Assembly (NCBI GenBank): GCA_002379425.1
Contig: DFTH01000012.1
Coordinates: 109,860 to 173,859, forward strand
DNA length: 64,000 nucleotides
Origin: Prevotella sp. UBA4217
GTDB lineage: Bacteria; Bacteroidota; Bacteroidia; Bacteroidales; Bacteroidaceae
Direction of reading: 5' to 3'
Below, in pieces: positions 44,001 to 53,319 of this stretch; the stretch's first letter is position 1; every line of letters starts with the position of its first letter. The position numbers and the translations under genes are program-made. The notes under the pieces were generated by a model. The model had not been told where the DNA came from. It ran no database searches and saw only the letters and a program-made list of their open reading frames with translations.

Positions 44001-44920
44001 AAACGATGATCACGATACTCGGGCCTACGGCATCGGGGAAGACCCCCGTGGCAGCGCACCTGGCGGCAGAGATAGGCGGGGAGATAATCTCTGCCGACTC
44101 ACGGCAGGTGTATCGCCGTATGGATATCGGTACGGGTAAGGACCTGGCAGACTATATCGTCGATGGCCAGCAGGTGTCGTATCATCTGATTGATATTCGT
44201 GAACCAGGTACGAAGTACAACCTGTTTGAATACCAGCAGGACTTCTTTGAGGTCTATCAGGAGATACAGGGTAGGGATGCCGTGCCAATCCTCTGCGGTG
44301 GGACGGGACTCTACATCGAGGCCGTACTGAAGGGCTTCCATCTCTCCCCGGTACCCCAGAATCAGGAACTGCGTGACAGCCTGGAAGGGAAGTCGCTTGC
44401 CGAACTGACCGAGATGCTCAAGGACCTGAAGGCTAAGACGGGGTCGAACATGCACAACACCACGGATGTCGATTCCTGTCAGCGAGCCATCCGTGCCATC
44501 GAGATAGAGACCTATAATCTACAGCATCCCACACCGCGCAGGGAACTGCCACCGGTGGATTCCCTGATCATTGGCATCGACATCGATCGTGAACTTCGTC
44601 GCGAGAAGATCACCCGTCGGCTGAAGGCCCGACTGGACGGGGGAATGGTAGAGGAGGTGAAAGCCCTGCTTGATGATGGCATTCCAGCAGAAGACCTCAT
44701 CTATTACGGACTCGAGTATAAGTTCGTGACGGAATACCTGACGGGGGCGCTCTCCTATGACGAGATGGTACGGCGGCTGGAGATTGCCATCCACCAGTTC
44801 GCCAAGCGGCAGATGACCTGGTTCCGTGGCATGGAGCGCAGGGGCTTCAAGATAAACTGGATAGATGCAGCCCTTCCCATGGAGGAAAAGATAAGCCAGA
44901 TCCAGCAACTGTATCACTAA
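43997..44920 (+). CDS. miaA: tRNA dimethylallyltransferase
   Basis: The 307-residue protein has the P-loop G9-PTASGKT16, 'ISADSRQVYRRMDIGTGK' and 'CGGTGLYIEAVLKG', all typical of MiaA. The enzyme adds a dimethylallyl group to A37 of tRNAs reading codons that begin with U. Length is normal. It overlaps the preceding gene by 4 bp; a heptad-repeat stretch and a DAG-kinase-like gene follow. Confidence 0.96.
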   Translation: MKTMITILGPTASGKTPVAAHLAAEIGGEIISADSRQVYRRMDIGTGKDLADYIVDGQQVSYHLIDIREPGTKYNLFEYQQDFFEVYQEIQGRDAVPILCGGTGLYIEAVLKGFHLSPVPQNQELRDSLEGKSLAELTEMLKDLKAKTGSNMHNTTDVDSCQRAIRAIEIETYNLQHPTPRRELPPVDSLIIGIDIDRELRREKITRRLKARLDGGMVEEVKALLDDGIPAEDLIYYGLEYKFVTEYLTGALSYDEMVRRLEIAIHQFAKRQMTWFRGMERRGFKINWIDAALPMEEKISQIQQLYH

Positions 44921-44923
44921 CTA

Positions 44924-44951
44924 TGAACTCTGAATTATGAACTCTGAACTA
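44924..44951 (+). repeat. heptanucleotide array overlapping a start codon
   Basis: Four 7-base units (tgaactc, tgaatta, tgaactc, tgaacta). The ATG at 44937 and the first codons of the next gene lie inside the array. A second ATG, at 44923, starts a frame of only five codons. Confidence 0.8.
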
Positions 44952-45875
44952 AATAACAAGTGGGGCATACTGTATTGCCCGAAGACGGGAATCACGAACA
45001 AGCGCAAGCGCTGGGAGAAGATTCAGAAGGTGCTCGACGAGCGTGGGGTTGACTATGACTTCGTGCAGAGCGAGACCAGTGACAGTGTGGAGCGGCTCTT
45101 CAAGATGATGATCTCCAATGGCTATAAGACCATCGTTATTGTCGGAGGCGACTCAGCGCTGAATGATGCCGTGAATTGTCTGATGATGGAAGAGAAGGTG
45201 GTAAGGGACAGTATCGCCCTGGGCGTAATCCCCAACGGCGTGATGAACGACTTCGCGCGGTTTTGGGAGTTTGACGAGGATGACATTGAGCAGACCGTCG
45301 ATTGGCTCATCAAGCACCGCGTCCGTAAGGTCGATCTCGGCTGCATTCGTTATACGAACGCCAAGGGCGAGAAGTGCCATCGCTATTTCCTGAATTGTAT
45401 CAATATTGGCATGACGGCCGACATCATGAACCTGCGCCGTCAGACACGGCGGCTCTTTGGTTCGCGTACCTTATCTTTTATCACGTCACTCTTCGTGATG
45501 CTCTTCCATCGGATGGAGTATAAGATGAAACTCAGGATCAATGCCGACGAGATCGACCGTAAGGTGATGACCGTCTGCATCGGCAGCGGTCCAGGTTATG
45601 GGCAGACTCCCAACGCTGTGCCCTATAATGGTATGCTCGATGTCAGTGTGGTCTATCACCCTGAGGTCGTCCAGTTGATCGAGGGCATCTGGCTGTTGGT
45701 GACAGGGCGCTTCCTGAACCATCGCAGCGTACATCCCTACCGTACGAAGGAGGTCCGGGTGGAGCAGGCGAAGCATGCCATGGTCGGGATCGATGGCCGT
45801 TTGATGAAGACACCTGTCGGCCCCTATCGCGTCAATGTCGAGCAGGAGGTCATCAACTTCCTGATTCCAGCATGA
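44937..45875 (+). CDS. DAG-kinase/LCB5-family lipid kinase-like protein
   Basis: The 312-residue protein fits the diacylglycerol/sphingosine kinase-like fold, with 'IVIVGGDSALNDAVN' near residues 65-79, 'GVIPNGVMNDFARF' and a C-terminal 'AMVGIDGRLM' segment. The nucleotide loop is usually GGDGT; here residues 70-74 read GGDSA, and the second motif has NGVMNDFA for GTGNDFA. This may mean altered or lost kinase activity. It starts inside a heptad array just after miaA and ends before a strong terminator. Confidence 0.82.
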   Translation: MNSELNNKWGILYCPKTGITNKRKRWEKIQKVLDERGVDYDFVQSETSDSVERLFKMMISNGYKTIVIVGGDSALNDAVNCLMMEEKVVRDSIALGVIPNGVMNDFARFWEFDEDDIEQTVDWLIKHRVRKVDLGCIRYTNAKGEKCHRYFLNCINIGMTADIMNLRRQTRRLFGSRTLSFITSLFVMLFHRMEYKMKLRINADEIDRKVMTVCIGSGPGYGQTPNAVPYNGMLDVSVVYHPEVVQLIEGIWLLVTGRFLNHRSVHPYRTKEVRVEQAKHAMVGIDGRLMKTPVGPYRVNVEQEVINFLIPA

Positions 45876-45881
45876 AAAACT

Positions 45882-45915
45882 CGGGCAGGCCCTCAAGGTC
45901 TGCCTGTTTTTTTTT
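45882..45915 (+). terminator. terminator after lipid kinase-like gene
   Basis: A 10-bp stem with G-U pairs (cgggcaggcc / ggtctgcctg) and a 5-base loop, followed by a run of nine T. Confidence 0.85.
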
Positions 45916-45947
45916 ATTTAAATATTTGTTAAAGTCAAGGTTTTCCT

Positions 45948-45977
45948 TTGTTGACTGCACAAAAATGCCTACCTTTG
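45948..45977 (+). promoter_or_regulatory. promoter of glycogen operon
   Basis: TTG (45948-45950), 19 bases, TACCTTTG (45970-45977), 49 bases before the debranching enzyme start. Confidence 0.75.
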
Positions 45978-46026
45978 GGGAATAATACTAATATATTCGA
46001 TAATTAAATACCTTTAGACAGGAACT

Positions 46027-48009
46027 ATGAGCTATTTACGATTAGAAAAAGCCGTGATGACTAACCTGCAGGAAAGTCTCCGTCGTGAATTACTCCGGAC
46101 TAACCGTTCTGGCGCCTATAGCAGTTCCACCCTCGTGGATTGTAATACGCGTAAGTACCATGGTCTGCTGGTTGTGCCTGTACCCGAACTCGACGACGAG
46201 AACCATGTGCTCTTGTCCTCGCTCGACTGTACAGTCATCCAGCATGGAGCGGAATTCAACCTGGGACTCCACAAGTATCAGGGCAACACATTCAGTCCTA
46301 ACGGACACAAGTACATTAGAGAGTTTGATGCCAGTCTCGTGCCTACGACCACGTATCGCGTGGGTGGCGTCGTGTTGAAAAAGGAAGTGATCTTCCAGCA
46401 CTACGAGGATCGCATCCTCATCCGTTATACGCTGGTCGATGCCCACTCTGCTACCACGTTGCGGTTCCGTCCGTTCCTGGCCTTCCGCTCGGTTCGCCAG
46501 TTCACCCACGAGAACTCTACGGCCAGCCGTGAGTATCAGGAGATCGACGGCGGTATCAAGACCTGTATGTATGCAGGCTATCCCGACCTTTTCATGCAGT
46601 TCTCAAAGAAGAACCAGTTCGTCTTCCAGCCCGACTGGTATCGCGGCATCGAATATCCGAAGGAGCAGGAGCGTGGCTACGCCTCCAACGAGGACCTCTA
46701 CGTACCTGGCTATTTCGAGATGCCGATCAAGAAGGGCGAGAGCATCGTCTTCTCCGGCTCTACCTCGCAGATCAAGTCGTCTTCACTGAAGAAGTTGTTC
46801 GAGGAGGAGGTGGCCGACCGTGCGCCCCGTGACAACTTCTATCACAGCCTGGTGGCAGCCGCCCATCAGTTCCACCTCCGCGACCGCCGCAGTGGCAGTT
46901 CGGCCGCCCATCTCGACGACAACGACGACCGTTACCTGCTGGCCGGTTATCCCTGGTTCAAGGCGCGTGCCCGCGACACGTTCATCGCCCTGCCGGGTCT
47001 GACGCTTGCCATCGGTGAGCAGGACTACTTCGAGCATGTGATGAAGACCGCCGAAAAGGGACTCCGCGAGTTCATGGAGGAGAAGCCTCTCAGCGTGAAG
47101 ATCTACGAGATTGAACAGCCCGACGTACCCCTGTGGGCTATCTGGGCCATCCAGCAGTATGTGAAGGATGCCGGCAAGGATAAGGGCTACGAGATGTATG
47201 GTCAGTTGGTAAGCGACATCGTTGACTATATTATAAAAGGTGGTCATCCCAACCTCCGTCTGGATGAGAACGGCCTGCTCTATTCCAATGGCCGCAACCG
47301 TGCAGTGACGTGGATGAACTCGACGGCCAATGGACGTCCGGTGGTACCGCGCTCAGGCTATATCGTGGAGTTCAACGCCCTATGGTACAATGCCCTGAAG
47401 TTCTGCGCAGCCATGAAGGCCGACCAGGGGAAGGCCAAGGAGGCTGAGAAACTGGAGGAGCGTGCAGTCCTCGCCAAGCAGTCGTTCGTGGAGACCTTCG
47501 TCAATGAGTATGGCTATCTGCTCGACTATGTCGATGGTAATATGATGGACTGGAGCGTGCGCCCGAACCAGATATTCGCCGTGGCCCTCGACTATTCGCC
47601 GCTGAACCAGCAGCAGATGAAGAGCGTGGTGGATATCTGTACGCGTGAACTGCTGACCCCGAAGGGACTCCGTAGCCTCTCGCCGAAGAGTGGCGGCTAC
47701 AACCCGATCTATGTGGGTCCGCAGACCCAGCGCGACTATGCCTACCATCAGGGAACGGCCTGGCCTTGGCTCGGCGGATTCTACATGGAGGCTTGCCTGA
47801 AACTCTATAAGCGTTCTCGCCTCTCGTTCATCGAGCGCCAACTCGTGGGCTATGAGGATGAGATGGACTATCATGCCATTGGCACTATCTCTGAACTGTT
47901 CGACGGTAATCCACCGTTCCACGGCCGAGGTGCCATGTCGTTTGCCATGAACGTGGCCGAGATTCTTCGCACGCTGCAACTCATGGATAAGTATTCATAT
48001 CAAAAGTAA
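46027..48009 (+). CDS. glycogen debranching enzyme (amylo-alpha-1,6-glucosidase type)
   Basis: The 660-residue protein has the N-terminal beta domain of the family ('NRSGAYSSSTLVDCNTRKYHGLLV') and the C-terminal (alpha/alpha)6 domain, with 'AGYPWFKARARDTFIALPGL' and 'RPNQIFAVALDYSPL'. It removes alpha-1,6 branches of glycogen. There is no signal peptide, so it is cytosolic. It is first in a three-gene operon with a glycosyltransferase 12 bp downstream. Confidence 0.93.
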   Translation: MSYLRLEKAVMTNLQESLRRELLRTNRSGAYSSSTLVDCNTRKYHGLLVVPVPELDDENHVLLSSLDCTVIQHGAEFNLGLHKYQGNTFSPNGHKYIREFDASLVPTTTYRVGGVVLKKEVIFQHYEDRILIRYTLVDAHSATTLRFRPFLAFRSVRQFTHENSTASREYQEIDGGIKTCMYAGYPDLFMQFSKKNQFVFQPDWYRGIEYPKEQERGYASNEDLYVPGYFEMPIKKGESIVFSGSTSQIKSSSLKKLFEEEVADRAPRDNFYHSLVAAAHQFHLRDRRSGSSAAHLDDNDDRYLLAGYPWFKARARDTFIALPGLTLAIGEQDYFEHVMKTAEKGLREFMEEKPLSVKIYEIEQPDVPLWAIWAIQQYVKDAGKDKGYEMYGQLVSDIVDYIIKGGHPNLRLDENGLLYSNGRNRAVTWMNSTANGRPVVPRSGYIVEFNALWYNALKFCAAMKADQGKAKEAEKLEERAVLAKQSFVETFVNEYGYLLDYVDGNMMDWSVRPNQIFAVALDYSPLNQQQMKSVVDICTRELLTPKGLRSLSPKSGGYNPIYVGPQTQRDYAYHQGTAWPWLGGFYMEACLKLYKRSRLSFIERQLVGYEDEMDYHAIGTISELFDGNPPFHGRGAMSFAMNVAEILRTLQLMDKYSYQK

Positions 48010-48021
48010 GGAGGAACGACG

Positions 48022-49293
48022 ATGAAAGTATTAATGTTTGGATGGGAGTATCCTCCTCATGTGTTTGGTGGACTCGCCACTGCTAACTATGGAATTTCTG
48101 AGGGCCTGAAGGCTCAGGGAGATATTGAGACCGTGCTCTGTCTGCCGCACCCGTTTGGCGACGAGAGCCAGCATGCCTGCCGCATCGTGGCCATGAATGC
48201 CGTGCCTATCGCCTATCGCGACGTCGATTACGACTACGTGAAGCAGCGCGTGGGCAATATCATGGATCCCGACTACTATTTCAAACTCCGTGAGCATATC
48301 TATGCCGACTTCAACTATATGAACGTGAACGACCTCGGCGCGATGGAGTTTGCCGGTGGCTATCCCGGCAATCTGCACGAGGAGATTAACAACTACTCGA
48401 TCATCGCCGGTCAGGTGGCCCGCACTGAGGAGTTCGACATCATCCATGCCCACGACTGGCTGACCTTCCCCGCTGGCATCCATGCCAAGCAGGTGAGCGG
48501 CAAGCCACTCTGCATCCACGTGCATGCTACCGACTTCGACCGCAGCCGTGGTAAGGTGAACCCCACCGTGTATTCGATTGAGAAGAACGGTATGGACTGG
48601 GCCGACTGCATCATGTGTGTGTCTGAACTGACTCGCCAGACGGTCATCAACCAGTATCATCAGGATCCGCGCAAGTGCTTTACCGTGCACAATGCCGTCT
48701 ATCCGTTGCCTGAAGAGTATCAGGCCATCCCGCGCCCGGATCACACGGGCAAGGAGAAGGTGGTGACCTTCTTAGGCCGTATCACGATGCAGAAAGGTCC
48801 GGAATATTTCGTGGAGGCTGCCAACATGGTGCTCCACCGCACCCGTAACGTCCGTTTCTGCATGGCTGGCTCGGGTGACATGATGGATGCGATGATCCAG
48901 TTGGCTGCCGAGCGCGGCATTGCCGACCGCTTCCACTTCCCGGGATTCATGCGTGGCAAGCAGGTCTATGAGTGTCTGAAAGACTCTGATGTATATGTGA
49001 TGCCTTCTGTAAGTGAGCCTTTCGGTATCTCACCACTGGAGGCCATGCAGTGCGGTACGCCTTCGATTATCTCGAAGCAGTCGGGCTGTGCTGAGATCCT
49101 TGACAACTGTATCAAGGTTGACTACTGGGACATCCACGCCCTGGCCGATGCCATCTACTCGATTTGCATGAACGACTCTCTCTTCCAGTACCTGAAGGAA
49201 GAAGGTAAGCGCGAGGTAGATCAGATTACCTGGGAGAAGGTGGGCACCTGGATTCGCACACTCTATCGCCGCACGCTCGGTTGGGAACAATAA
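48022..49293 (+). CDS. glycosyltransferase family 4/5-type, probable glycogen synthase
   Basis: The 423-residue protein has a GT-B fold, with 'MFGWEYPPHVFGGLATANYG' at the start, 'IIHAHDWLTFPAGI' and 'SEPFGISPLEAMQCGTPSI' carrying the donor-site EX7E motif. The operon of debranching enzyme, this gene and a GH57 enzyme suggests alpha-glucan synthesis from UDP- or ADP-glucose. It is shorter than classical GlgA, as in many Bacteroidetes glycogen synthases. Confidence 0.9.
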   Translation: MKVLMFGWEYPPHVFGGLATANYGISEGLKAQGDIETVLCLPHPFGDESQHACRIVAMNAVPIAYRDVDYDYVKQRVGNIMDPDYYFKLREHIYADFNYMNVNDLGAMEFAGGYPGNLHEEINNYSIIAGQVARTEEFDIIHAHDWLTFPAGIHAKQVSGKPLCIHVHATDFDRSRGKVNPTVYSIEKNGMDWADCIMCVSELTRQTVINQYHQDPRKCFTVHNAVYPLPEEYQAIPRPDHTGKEKVVTFLGRITMQKGPEYFVEAANMVLHRTRNVRFCMAGSGDMMDAMIQLAAERGIADRFHFPGFMRGKQVYECLKDSDVYVMPSVSEPFGISPLEAMQCGTPSIISKQSGCAEILDNCIKVDYWDIHALADAIYSICMNDSLFQYLKEEGKREVDQITWEKVGTWIRTLYRRTLGWEQ

Positions 49294-49296
49294 ATT

Positions 49297-49331
49297 AATT
49301 AAGAATTAAGAGTTAAGAATTAAGAATTATG
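49297..49331 (+). repeat. heptanucleotide array before GH57 gene
   Basis: Units aattaag, aattaag, agttaag, aattaag and aattatg; the last contains the ATG at 49329. The array fills the whole 35-bp spacer after the glycosyltransferase stop. Confidence 0.82.
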
Positions 49332-50732
49332 AAAACAATTTGTTTATATTTCGAGATACATCAGATTATTCATCTGAAGCGCTACCGTTTCTTCGATATC
49401 GGTACCGATCATTATTACTACGATGACTACGAGAACGAACGTAGTATCACAGATATTGCGGAGCGCAGTTATATGCCTGCCCTGAATACCATCCAGGAGA
49501 TGATCAAGGAGCATGGTAACTATTTCAAGGTGGCCTTCTCGCTGTCGGGTACGGGTATCGAGCAGTTGGAGATGCATGCTCCTCAGGTGATTGAGAAACT
49601 ACAGCAACTCAACGAGACAGGTTGCGTAGAGTTCCTTGCCGAGCCTTACAGCCACGGTCTGTCGTCATTGGCCAACAACGAGAAGCACGAGGAGACCTTT
49701 GCCCGCGACGTGAAGAAGCAGGCTGCGAAGATCGAGGAACTCTTCGGCAAGAAGCCTACGGTGTTCCGTAACTCCTCACTGATCTACAGCGACGACATTG
49801 GTGCCCAGGTTGCAGCACTTGGCTTCAAGGGCATGCTCACTGAGGGTGCCAAGCACGTGCTGGGCTGGAAGAGTCCGCACTATGTCTATAACTGTAATAT
49901 CGCTCCGAACCTGAAACTCTTGCTCCGCGATGTAGAACTGTCGGATGATATCTCCCTGCGCTTTAACAACTCAGAGTGGGACGGCTATCCTCTCTTCGCA
50001 GATGCTTACATCGACCGGATTGCCCGCTTCCCGGAAGAAGAGCAGATCATCAACATCTTCATGGAACTGTCTGCTCTGGGTATCGCCCAGCCGCTCAGCA
50101 GCAATATCCTGGAGTTCCTGAAGGCACTGCCTGCATGTGCTAAGGAGAAGGGCATCAACTTCATGACGCCGACGGAGATCTGCAAGGCCTGCAAGAGCGT
50201 GGGTCAGATTGATGTGCCCGACACCCTCTCGTGGGTCGATGAGGAGCGCGACGTCAGTTGCTGGCTCGGAAATGCCATGCAGCATGAGGCCTTCAACAAA
50301 CTGTACAGCGTGGCCGACCGTCTGCTGATTGCCAACGACCCGCGCATCAACCAGGACTGGGACTACCTGCAGGCTTCCAACAACTTCCGCTTCATGACCA
50401 CGAAGCCCTCCAACGTGGGGCTCGACCGTGGCATCTACAGCGGACCGTTTGACGCCTTCACCAACTACATGAATATCCTCGGCGACTTCATCAACCGCGT
50501 GAATGCACTCTATCCGCTCGATATCGACAATGATGAACTGGAGGGTCTGCTTACGACCATCAAGAACCAGGGTGACGAGATTGAGATGAAGGACAAGGAA
50601 ATCACCCGCCTGAAGGCTCGTCTGGAGAAGTATGAGGCAGGTACGAAATCCAAGGCTCCTGCAAAGGATGCTGCCAAGGCTGAGAAGAAGCCCGCTGCAA
50701 AGAAGGCTCCGGCAAAGAAGAAGGCAGAGTAA
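49329..50732 (+). CDS. glycoside hydrolase family 57 alpha-amylase-like enzyme
   Basis: The 467-residue protein begins 'CLYFEIHQIIHLKRYRFFD' and contains 'FSLSGTGIEQLE', 'EFLAEPYSHGLSSL' and 'TVFRNSSLIYSDDIG', typical of GH57. The catalytic domain ends near residue 390. A coiled-coil and a tail of alternating Ala, Lys and Pro follow; this tail is low complexity and may bind nucleic acid or polysaccharide. It probably processes glycogen with the two preceding gene products. A terminator follows. Confidence 0.9.
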   Translation: MKTICLYFEIHQIIHLKRYRFFDIGTDHYYYDDYENERSITDIAERSYMPALNTIQEMIKEHGNYFKVAFSLSGTGIEQLEMHAPQVIEKLQQLNETGCVEFLAEPYSHGLSSLANNEKHEETFARDVKKQAAKIEELFGKKPTVFRNSSLIYSDDIGAQVAALGFKGMLTEGAKHVLGWKSPHYVYNCNIAPNLKLLLRDVELSDDISLRFNNSEWDGYPLFADAYIDRIARFPEEEQIINIFMELSALGIAQPLSSNILEFLKALPACAKEKGINFMTPTEICKACKSVGQIDVPDTLSWVDEERDVSCWLGNAMQHEAFNKLYSVADRLLIANDPRINQDWDYLQASNNFRFMTTKPSNVGLDRGIYSGPFDAFTNYMNILGDFINRVNALYPLDIDNDELEGLLTTIKNQGDEIEMKDKEITRLKARLEKYEAGTKSKAPAKDAAKAEKKPAAKKAPAKKKAE

Positions 50733-50761
50733 ACGAGTGGAATAACTTGTATATGATAAAG

Positions 50762-50791
50762 GAATCGGGGCTTTTGCTCCGATTCTTTTTT
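50762..50791 (+). terminator. terminator of glycogen operon
   Basis: A 10-bp stem with one G-U pair (gaatcggggc / gctccgattc) and a 4-base loop, then six T. Confidence 0.88.
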
Positions 50792-51178
50792 ATTTCTCCT
50801 TTCAGTCAACCGCTAACCGTCTGGTTTTCAGCATGTACGGCTGAAGGGTACTTTACATGGCGAAAGTTTGACTGTTGACTGCCATTCACGCGTATCTAAA
50901 AGTTTGTGCCGACATGTTTTTGGGGGTAGTCCCAGGGCCTGGGACCAAAATATGGAGGCACTTTTGCTTCCTAAAGTGCCACTTTAGCAATGAAAACAGG
51001 CTCTTTAGCAACGAGAAGCGGCTCTTTAGCAACGAGAAGCGGCTCTTATTTCCAGACAGTAGGCAAAAAACGCCCTTCAGCCGAATCGCTTGATATTCAG
51101 ATAGTTGTGACTCGGCTGAAGGGTAAATGAGATTACTTGATGTTGACGATAGTCTTCTGTTTGTCTAATTGTCACTGA
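50792..51178. repeat. gene-free region with palindrome and 21-bp tandem repeats
   Basis: I see no gene here. A 17-base palindrome, GTCCCAGGGCCTGGGAC, lies at 50929-50945. From 50980 there are three 21-bp units (50980-51000 degenerate, 51001-51021 and 51022-51042 identical) and a fourth, weak one to 51063. The repeat core is CTTTAGCAACGAGAAGCGG. The units are contiguous, so this is not a CRISPR array. Confidence 0.8.
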
Positions 51179-53299
51179 TTAATAACCAGGGTTCTGCCAC
51201 ATACCGTCAGCCGTTGAGGTATATTGGAGCACACCGTCGTTATCCTGGCCAACGGCCATGTCGGTACGGTTGGTTACAGACTCCAACTCGCTCAGAGGAA
51301 TCGGACGATAGTAGTGCTTCACGGCGATGTTGCCAGAAGCCTGGGCATTGTACTTCTTCACGTGGTCGATCAGCGTGTGGGTACGCTTCAGGTCGAACCA
51401 GCGCTGGTACTCACCGCAGAGTTCGAGGGCACGCTCGCGCAGGATGGTCTCGATGTCAACGGTGCCGCTGATGCTGTTGTCCTTACCGTCGATGGCGCGG
51501 ACAGCGCGCAGGGCGTTGATGGTTCCAAGTGCGTCGCCGCCAGTAGCCAGTTCTGCCTCTGCCTTGATGAGATACATCTCAGCCAGACGGAGCACCATGA
51601 TGTCACGGTAACTCAGGTCGTGGGTAGGATAGGTGGGATCATACTGGTCATCGAGGAACTTCTTGATGCAAGGATAGGAGCGACGGCCTTCGATCTTCTC
51701 GCTCTTATAGCGGTCGTCACCATAGACATCGGAAGTGGCCTTACCACCCTCAGTGGGCAGAGCCGTTGCGGGATCGCCTGAGGTATAGACGGGGATGTCA
51801 CCACCGAAGGCGAACTGCAGGCGATACTTGTCCTTGGCCTCAGCCTGGAGGGCCTGACCCTCTTCAGAGTCACCGTCGAGGATGCTGTAGAGGATAGCGA
51901 TACCACCACCGTTGAAGTAGTTGCCGTCTTCCTTGTAGGCCTCTTCGTAGTCCTTGAACTCCTGCTCAGACATCTTGGGATATTTCTCTGCATTCATCGA
52001 CAGTTCGTATGGGATGCGATAACTGGTGATCAGTGTACCATTGTAGCGCTGGTCGGTCTCCTTGATGCTCTCAAGCAACTGCCAGAAGTACAGTGAGGGG
52101 AGATAACGGGTAAATCCGCGTCCGTAAGGAGAGTAGTACTTGCCGCACTCGATATCCTCACCGGTCATCTTACTCTTGATAGTGGTCTTACCGGCAGCCA
52201 TACGGAAGAATACCTGAGTCTCCTTCTGGCCGTTACCACCAAGGTCGTCGGCACCATTGTTCCACAGTGAGGGGAACATCAGCAGGGAGGCACTACCACC
52301 GTTACGCTTGTAGCCCGTACGGGTGATAAGGCTGTTGTACTCGCCTTTGCCATTGTTGGAATAACGATAGGGCACGCAGTTGTCACGACCGGCATTGAGG
52401 TCGTTGCTGTAATGGACGGCAAAGAGGTTCTCTGTATTGGTGGTAGCCTCCTCGTTGTTCATGTTCCATGTGTCCTGATAACGGGTATAGAACGTAGCGC
52501 CAGAGTTATTGATAACGTCGGTGGCGGCATTCAGGGCCTCGGTGTAGAGGTTGCCATAACCGCTTACGCTGCTGGCACCGAGCCAAGAGGCTGCATAGAG
52601 GGCTACACGGGCATAGAGGGCCTCGGCAGAGTAGTAATAAGCACGGCCGGTTCCTGTTGCGGCGCCTGGCTTCATCACGTTGGCAGTCTTGTAGTTATCC
52701 ATAGCGGCCTTCAGGTCGTTGAGGATGTTAGCATAGACCTCAGCCTCAGGGATACGCTTCGGCGCTCTGTTGAAGTTGTTCACATCAATGGCTTCCGAGT
52801 TGTAGGGAATCGGGCCCCACAGGGCTACCATCTGTGAATAGTAGAGAGCGCGGAGGAACAGGGCATCAGCCGTATAGGCGGCCTTCTTGTTGTCGTCGAT
52901 GACAGCGCAGTCGGGTACATACTTCAGAACATTGTTACATACGTTGATGCCTGCATAGAACATCTCCCAGTACTCGTCGAGACAGGGGTTGTCGGATGTG
53001 TTGCTGCCAAGTGACTCTGCAGAGAGGTCATACTTCAGCATGGACTTCTGCTTATTGTCGTAACCGAAATAGAAGAGGTCGCTACCCATCTCGGCCAGTC
53101 CGAGTGACGGCTCCTTACCCCACCAGCCGTGTGTATAGTCGTAGGCTGAGGCGACCAGACCGTCGATACCCGATATGGTGTTGTATGCCAGATCGGCAGT
53201 CTCACCAGTCTTGTTCTCCTCCTCCAGATAGTCTGAGCAGGAGGTTGTGCCCAGCCCAAAGGCTGCGGTCACAAATAACATACTTAATATCTTTTTCAT
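51179..53299 (-). CDS. SusD/RagB-family nutrient-binding lipoprotein
   Basis: I use ATG 53299 (706 residues); ATG 53311 is also possible. The leader has a lipobox (GTTSC) followed by SDYLEEENK. The body matches SusD/RagB proteins, with TPR-like helices and the C-terminal 'ERALELCGEYQRWFDLKRT' stretch. These surface lipoproteins form the lid of SusC channels and bind a glycan. It follows susC by 20 bp. Proximity to a pectin enzyme suggests a pectin fragment as ligand. Confidence 0.93.
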   Translation of the reverse strand: MKKILSMLFVTAAFGLGTTSCSDYLEEENKTGETADLAYNTISGIDGLVASAYDYTHGWWGKEPSLGLAEMGSDLFYFGYDNKQKSMLKYDLSAESLGSNTSDNPCLDEYWEMFYAGINVCNNVLKYVPDCAVIDDNKKAAYTADALFLRALYYSQMVALWGPIPYNSEAIDVNNFNRAPKRIPEAEVYANILNDLKAAMDNYKTANVMKPGAATGTGRAYYYSAEALYARVALYAASWLGASSVSGYGNLYTEALNAATDVINNSGATFYTRYQDTWNMNNEEATTNTENLFAVHYSNDLNAGRDNCVPYRYSNNGKGEYNSLITRTGYKRNGGSASLLMFPSLWNNGADDLGGNGQKETQVFFRMAAGKTTIKSKMTGEDIECGKYYSPYGRGFTRYLPSLYFWQLLESIKETDQRYNGTLITSYRIPYELSMNAEKYPKMSEQEFKDYEEAYKEDGNYFNGGGIAILYSILDGDSEEGQALQAEAKDKYRLQFAFGGDIPVYTSGDPATALPTEGGKATSDVYGDDRYKSEKIEGRRSYPCIKKFLDDQYDPTYPTHDLSYRDIMVLRLAEMYLIKAEAELATGGDALGTINALRAVRAIDGKDNSISGTVDIETILRERALELCGEYQRWFDLKRTHTLIDHVKKYNAQASGNIAVKHYYRPIPLSELESVTNRTDMAVGQDNDGVLQYTSTADGMWQNPGY

Positions 53300-53319
53300 A
53301 TCGATTCTCATTAATAGGG

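Noticed and set aside
50980..51063. CRISPR array
   Set aside because: The 21-bp units are directly adjacent with no unique spacers and no cas genes are nearby. The same applies to the repeats at 10712-10780.
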